NCBI RefSeq assembly: GCF_027587175.1
Contig: NZ_JAPCID010000030.1
Span: 29,837-93,836, forward strand
DNA: 64,000 nt
Origin: Solirubrobacter deserti
Lineage (GTDB): Bacteria > Actinomycetota > Thermoleophilia > Solirubrobacterales > Solirubrobacteraceae
Reading direction: 5' to 3'
The notes beneath the pieces are model-generated. The model had not been told where the DNA came from and ran no database searches. It worked only from the letters and a program-made list of their open reading frames with translations. The stretch's first letter is position 1. Each line of letters opens with the position of its first letter. Below are positions 60,132 to 64,000 of the stretch, one piece after another. Made by a program: the position numbers and the translations under genes.

Positions 60132-61328
60132 GTGGCATCGGTACAGCTACGGCCGCTGAGCATCGGCGAGATCCTCGACGCGGCCCTCAAGGTCTGCATG
60201 CGGCACTGGAAGGTGCTGACGCTGTCGGTCGTCCCGGCGATCCTGCCGCTGATGATCGTGTCCGTGTTGTTCTCGGCGTCGTTCGACATCGAGACCGACC
60301 TGGCCCAGTTCGAGCGCACGGGCGATCCGGCGGACATCCCGTCGTCGCTGTGGGTGTCGGCCGGCGTCAGCTCGATCGTCACCTTCCTCACGACCGCGAT
60401 CGTGATGGCGGTGTGCTTCAAGGCGATCGCCGACGCCTGGCTGGGGGCGGAGCCGTCGGTCGGGCGGTCCTGGCGGTTCGCGCTGCCTCGCTCGTTCTCG
60501 CTGATCGCGCTGTTCCTCGTGAGCGGCGTCTGCTACGTGCTCGGCGTCCTGGCGTGCCTGATCCCGACCATCTGGCTGTGGTCGATGTGGGCGGTCGCGA
60601 GCGCCGCGCTGCTGTTCGAGCGGGTCGGCCCGTTCAAGGCGCTCGGCCGCAGCTTCCAGCTGATCAAGCAGCGTTTCTGGGCCGTGCTGCTGCTGCAGAT
60701 CATCGTGGCGCTGTTGACGTTCTTCGTGAGCGCGGTCGTCACCGGCATCCCGTCCGGCCTCGTGACGCTGTTCGCCGAGGACAACGAGATCGCGACCGCG
60801 TTCTCCGACGTCATCTTCGGCACCATCGGCAACGCGATCGTGCTGCCGATCGGCGCCGCCGTGCTCACGATCCTGTACTTCGACCAGCGCGTACGCAAGG
60901 AGGGCTTCGACGTCCAGCTGCTCGCGCAGGGGATCGGCACCGAGTACGACCCGAACGCCCCGATCCCGGCGCCGCTGCGGCCCGTCGGCGGCTCCGCGCC
61001 GCAGCCGCAGCCCGGCTACTGGCAGCCGCCGCCGCAGCCGCAGCAGTACGGCGGCGGCTGGAGCGCACCCGCGCACGACGCGCCGCCGCTGCGGTGGGGG
61101 CCGGCCGGCGAAGCGCCGCGGGACACCCGCCCTCCGGAGGAGTCCCCGTGGATGTCGCCCGGTTCGCCGAGCGGCGGCGGTTGGGCGCCGCCGACGGGTG
61201 CTTCGCCGGACCGCCGGTGGGGCTCTGAGGACGCGCCACCGCCACGTGACGAGGACGAGGACGAGCGTCCCAAGCAGGACCGGCCGGACTGGCAGCCACC
61301 CGAAGAGCGCGGGCCGGGCGGGCTGTGA
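60132..61328 (+). CDS. Polytopic membrane protein with proline-rich cytoplasmic tail
   Basis: 398 residues, GTG start. The N-terminal RPLSIGEILDAALKVCMRHWKVL is a pattern seen at the start of the glycerophosphoryl-diester-phosphodiesterase membrane-domain family, followed by six membrane helices to about 255. The last 130 residues are Pro/Gln/Gly-rich and then acidic, with no fold expected. Starts the operon with the DUF4129, DUF4350, MoxR and likely DUF58 genes; overlap with the next is four bases. Role unknown; possibly a membrane scaffold. Confidence 0.75.
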   Translation: MASVQLRPLSIGEILDAALKVCMRHWKVLTLSVVPAILPLMIVSVLFSASFDIETDLAQFERTGDPADIPSSLWVSAGVSSIVTFLTTAIVMAVCFKAIADAWLGAEPSVGRSWRFALPRSFSLIALFLVSGVCYVLGVLACLIPTIWLWSMWAVASAALLFERVGPFKALGRSFQLIKQRFWAVLLLQIIVALLTFFVSAVVTGIPSGLVTLFAEDNEIATAFSDVIFGTIGNAIVLPIGAAVLTILYFDQRVRKEGFDVQLLAQGIGTEYDPNAPIPAPLRPVGGSAPQPQPGYWQPPPQPQQYGGGWSAPAHDAPPLRWGPAGEAPRDTRPPEESPWMSPGSPSGGGWAPPTGASPDRRWGSEDAPPPRDEDEDERPKQDRPDWQPPEERGPGGL

Positions 61329-62155
61329 GCCGGGCCCGCGTCGCGGGCGTCGTGCTGGCGGTGGCCGCGTGCCTGGCGCCGGGCACCGCGCACGCGACCG
61401 AGGTGAGTGCGAGCGAGCTCGAGCGGCTGGCGCAGGACGGCTCGCCGGGCGCGGTGCGCGAGCTGCGCGCGGTCACGTCCGTGGACGGGCAGCCGGTCGG
61501 CATCGACGCGGCGCTCGGGAACGCGCGTGACGAGGAGCTCGAAGCACGGCTGGAGGCGCTCGCCGACCTGCCCGCCGCCGGGGACGGGGTCGGCGACGCG
61601 CGGGCCGAGGCGCGCGAGATCCTCGCGCAGGACCGCTTCAACGGGGACGAGGTGCCCGGGCCGTTCGGCGGCATCGTCGACTTCCTCGAGTCGCTCGTCC
61701 CCGACGACCTGATCGCGTGGATCGACGACGTCGTGCCGGGCTCGCGCAGCGTCGTCTGGATCGTGCTCGGCACGCTGCTGCTGGTCACCGGCTTCCTGAT
61801 CGGCCGGAGGCTGCTCTCGAGCCGGATCCGGGCTTCGGAGTCCGCGGCGCTCGCGTTCGCCCCCGCCGAGGACGATCCGCGAGCGCTCGAGCGCCGGGCC
61901 GAGGAGGCGGAGGCGCGCGGGGAGCTGGAGGCCGCGCTGCGGCTGCGTTTCCGCGCGGGGCTGCTCCGGCTGGACCGGCGCGGCGCGATCGAGTTCCGGC
62001 CCTCGATCTCCACGCACGAGGTGCGCCGCGCGGTGCGCTCGGACGACTTCGACCGGCTGGCGGCGACGTTCGACGACGTGGTCTACGGCGGCCGCGAGGC
62101 GGAGGGCGAGGACGTCGCCGAGGCGCGCGAGCGGTGGCCCGAGGTGCTCAAGTGA
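61325..62155 (+). CDS. DUF4129 domain membrane protein
   Basis: 276 residues, GTG start. Signal-like N-terminus, an extracellular helical region, a membrane helix near 138-160 (VVWIVLGTLLLVTGFLIG), then a cytoplasmic DUF4129 domain with AALRLRFRAGLLRLDRRGAIEFRPSISTHEVRRAV near 195-230. DUF4129 proteins accompany MoxR ATPases and transglutaminase or DUF58 proteins. Overlaps both neighbours by four bases. Confidence 0.82.
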   Translation: MSRARVAGVVLAVAACLAPGTAHATEVSASELERLAQDGSPGAVRELRAVTSVDGQPVGIDAALGNARDEELEARLEALADLPAAGDGVGDARAEAREILAQDRFNGDEVPGPFGGIVDFLESLVPDDLIAWIDDVVPGSRSVVWIVLGTLLLVTGFLIGRRLLSSRIRASESAALAFAPAEDDPRALERRAEEAEARGELEAALRLRFRAGLLRLDRRGAIEFRPSISTHEVRRAVRSDDFDRLAATFDDVVYGGREAEGEDVAEARERWPEVLK

Positions 62156-63006
62156 GGCGCGGGGTGCTCATCGTGCTCGGCGCGCTGGCCGCCTTCATCG
62201 TCGTCCTGATCGTGATCGACCGCGTCTCGCCCACGCCGGAAGGGCCGCCGTCGTCCTCGTACGCGACCTCGCCGGGCGGCGTGGCGGCCTACGCGGCGTT
62301 GCTGGACCGCGCGGGCGTGCCGGTGCGGCGGCTGCGCACGCCGATCGCCGACCGCACGCCGCGCGACGGCGAGACGCTGATGATCCTCGACCCGAGCGTG
62401 ATGGAGCCCGAGGAGGCCGACGCCGTCCGCGGGTGGGTCGAGGGCGGCGGACGACTCGTGCTCGGGTCCAGCGCCGAGCCCGGCTGGCTCGACCAGCTGC
62501 TCGACGAGCCGCCGTTGTGGGCGTCCGCCGACGTGGGCACGAGCCGGCCGCTGGTTCCGCTCGCCGGCGTGCGGGTGGTCGAGGGCCGGCTGGGCGCCGA
62601 GCTCGACGAGCTCGGCGGGGTGCTGCCGATGCTCGACCCGCCGATCGCCGCGACCACCGGGCTCGGCCTCGGCGAGATCGTGCTGCTGGCGAACACGTTC
62701 CCGCTGACCAACCGGGGCCTCGACGAGGCCGACAACGCCGCTTTCGGCCTCGCGCTCGCCGGCGACGGCGGCGTCGCGTTCCTGGAGACCGTCCACGGCT
62801 ACGGGGTCAGCCGCGGCTTCGGCGGCCTGCCGACGTCGGTGAAGTGGACGCTGCTCGGCCTGCTGCTCACCTCGCTCGTCGCGGTCTGGACGGCGGGTCG
62901 CCGCTTCGGCCCGCCCGAGGACCCGGACACCGAACCGCCGCCACCGCGCGTGGAGTACGTCGACGCGCTCGCGAGCTCGCTCGCGCGCACAAAGGAGAAC
63001 TCGTGA
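62152..63006 (+). CDS. DUF4350 domain protein
   Basis: 284 residues from a GTG. N-terminal membrane helix (RGVLIVLGALAAFIVVLIVID), an extracytoplasmic domain with SSSYATSPGGVAAYAALLDRAGVPVRRL and LMILDPSVMEPEEADAV (the DUF4350 pattern, related to flavodoxin-like glutamine-amidotransferase folds), and a second helix near 240-260 before a short cytoplasmic end. Part of the MoxR operon; overlaps both neighbours. Function unknown. Confidence 0.82.
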   Translation: MRRGVLIVLGALAAFIVVLIVIDRVSPTPEGPPSSSYATSPGGVAAYAALLDRAGVPVRRLRTPIADRTPRDGETLMILDPSVMEPEEADAVRGWVEGGGRLVLGSSAEPGWLDQLLDEPPLWASADVGTSRPLVPLAGVRVVEGRLGAELDELGGVLPMLDPPIAATTGLGLGEIVLLANTFPLTNRGLDEADNAAFGLALAGDGGVAFLETVHGYGVSRGFGGLPTSVKWTLLGLLLTSLVAVWTAGRRFGPPEDPDTEPPPPRVEYVDALASSLARTKENS

Positions 63007-63932
63007 AGGAGTTGCACGCCCGGGTCGCCGGGGAGATCCGGAAGGTCGTCGTCGGCCACGACGAGGCGGTCGAGGACATGCTCGTCGCGCTCGCCCTCGG
63101 CGGCCACGTCCTGCTCGAAGGCGTGCCCGGCGTGGCCAAGACGCTGCTCGCCAGCGCCGCCGCACGCGCTCTGGCCCTGGACTTCCGGCGCCTGCAGTTC
63201 ACCCCGGACATGCTGCCCTCCGACGTGACCGGCACGATGGCGCTGCGGTCCGGGGAGCTCGTGTTCCGGCCCGGCCCGATCTTCGCCGGCGTCGTGTTGG
63301 CCGACGAGATCAACCGCACGCCGCCGAAGACCCAGGCCGCGCTGCTGGAGGCCATGCAGGAGCGCCAGGTCACGGTCGACGGCGAGCCGCACCCGCTGCC
63401 CGACCCGTTCCTCGTGCTGGCCACGCAGAACCCGGTCGAGTACGAGGGCACCTATCCCTTGCCGGAGGCGCAGCGCGACCGCTTCCTCGTGCACGTCGCC
63501 CTCGGCTACCCGGAGGCGGAGGAGGAGCGCGCGATGCTCCGGCTGGCCCGCCGCGGGCTCACGCCGACCGGCTTGGACGACATCCAGCCGGTCGCTTCGG
63601 CCGACGACCTGCGCGCCGCCCGCGCGGAGGTCGACGCTACCGAGGTCCACGACGAGGTGGTCGCCTACGTCGTCGCGATCGCCCGCCGCACGCGCGAGCT
63701 GCCGAGCGTCGCGCTCGGCGCGTCCCCGCGCGCGGCCGTGCACCTGCTCGGCGCCGCCAAGGCCGCCGCGCGCCTGGCGGGCCGCGCCTACGTCACGCCG
63801 GACGACGTCGCGCGCATGACCGCCCCGGTGCTGCGCCACCGGATCGTGCTCACGCCGGAGGCCGAGCTCGAGCGCGCGACCCCGCAGGGCGCGATCCGCG
63901 CCGCGCTCGAGGACGTCCCGGTGCCCCGATGA
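63003..63932 (+). CDS. MoxR family AAA+ ATPase
   Basis: 309 residues, GTG start in the stop of the DUF4350 gene. Walker A EGVPGVAKT near 39-47, QFTPDMLPSDVTG near 67, Walker B VVLADEINR near 98, sensor 1 in LATQNPVEYEGTYPLPEAQRDRF near 140-162, and a C-terminal lid domain. MoxR proteins act as chaperones for metal insertion or complex assembly with DUF58/VWA partners. Overlaps the next gene by four bases. Confidence 0.93.
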   Translation: MKELHARVAGEIRKVVVGHDEAVEDMLVALALGGHVLLEGVPGVAKTLLASAAARALALDFRRLQFTPDMLPSDVTGTMALRSGELVFRPGPIFAGVVLADEINRTPPKTQAALLEAMQERQVTVDGEPHPLPDPFLVLATQNPVEYEGTYPLPEAQRDRFLVHVALGYPEAEEERAMLRLARRGLTPTGLDDIQPVASADDLRAARAEVDATEVHDEVVAYVVAIARRTRELPSVALGASPRAAVHLLGAAKAAARLAGRAYVTPDDVARMTAPVLRHRIVLTPEAELERATPQGAIRAALEDVPVPR

Positions 63933-64000
63933 CCGCGCGCCCCGCCGCCGCGGCGCACCCCCGGGCGATCGCCGTCGCGCCGCGCCCGCGTGCCGCCGTC
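63929..64000 (+). CDS. Start of a gene, probably DUF58 protein (cut by the window edge)
   Basis: ATG at 63929 overlaps the MoxR stop (ATGA). Only 24 codons are visible (MTARPAAAAHPRAIAVAPRPRAAV), too few to identify a domain. In MoxR/DUF4129/DUF4350 operons the gene after moxR usually encodes a DUF58 protein; this is inference from gene order. Confidence 0.5.
   Translation, partial: MTARPAAAAHPRAIAVAPRPRAAV

Noticed and set aside
61000..61320. Proline-rich stretch as a separate gene or repeat
   Set aside because: It continues in frame from the membrane protein and ends at the overlap with the DUF4129 gene, so it is that protein's cytoplasmic tail.

Overview
The window is a very GC-rich, gene-dense bacterial chromosome segment. 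GTG and TTG starts are frequent, and most same-strand neighbours overlap by 1-4 bases (ATGA, GTGA, TGATG). The gene content fits an actinomycete of the class Thermoleophilia, close to Solirubrobacter or Conexibacter: families of large secreted repeat proteins, a WS/DGAT acyltransferase, a CysO-like sulfur carrier with a MoeZ-type activating enzyme, and a MoxR/DUF4129/DUF4350 operon. The taxonomic placement is inferred from gene content; there is no rRNA, tRNA, CRISPR array, recognisable transposase or prophage here.

Layout. 1-10304: an operon-like run of secreted proteins, starting with the 3' part of an RTX-repeat protein with a lysine-rich tail, followed by a duplicated pair (a two-repeat secreted protein plus a delta-60 beta-propeller/CARDB protein), a lipoprotein inside the second copy, and a DUF2188 protein; a strong inverted repeat closes it. 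10305-14367: CrtC/AttH-like lipocalin-type proteins, a HAD hydrolase, FxsA, a STAS protein and a MIP18/SufT-like protein. 14390-17772: two tandem paralogous secreted proteins. 17871-19114: a diverged, frameshifted RarA. 19111-21620: a manganese-type ABC importer with a dyad over the first start codon. 21628-27818: WS/DGAT acyltransferase, TSUP permease, palindromic intergenic repeats, amino-acid permease, acyl-CoA dehydrogenase and an M28 peptidase lipoprotein with no normal start codon. 27793-31440: a 1215-residue secreted NAGPA-glycosidase/metallophosphoesterase fusion.

31491-38193: the most unusual region. A large LuxR-family ATPase regulator (frameshifted in a C5 run) diverges from a 64-residue peptide made of four 13-residue repeats, followed closely by a TPR gene interrupted by an amber codon and a translationally coupled MFS exporter; a PLP-dependent decarboxylase converges on it. 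This may be an undescribed peptide locus.

38225-54291: IspH, membrane and DNA-binding proteins, two metallophosphoesterases, a lamin-tail/endonuclease secreted protein, a CaiB-type CoA transferase, a thioredoxin-fold protein lacking CxxC, a multi-spanning membrane protein with a one-helix partner, two tiny paralogues, an SF2 helicase with a hydrophobic segment, and SCO1. 54410-64000: a CocE-type secreted hydrolase sharing its last 116 residues with the glycosidase/phosphoesterase, a NarL-type two-component pair, the rhodanese-MoeB/CysO pair, and the DUF4129-DUF4350-MoxR operon running off the right edge.

Three reading frames are broken by single-base-sized lesions and a fourth lacks a start codon. 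Some may be sequencing errors; each is described separately.
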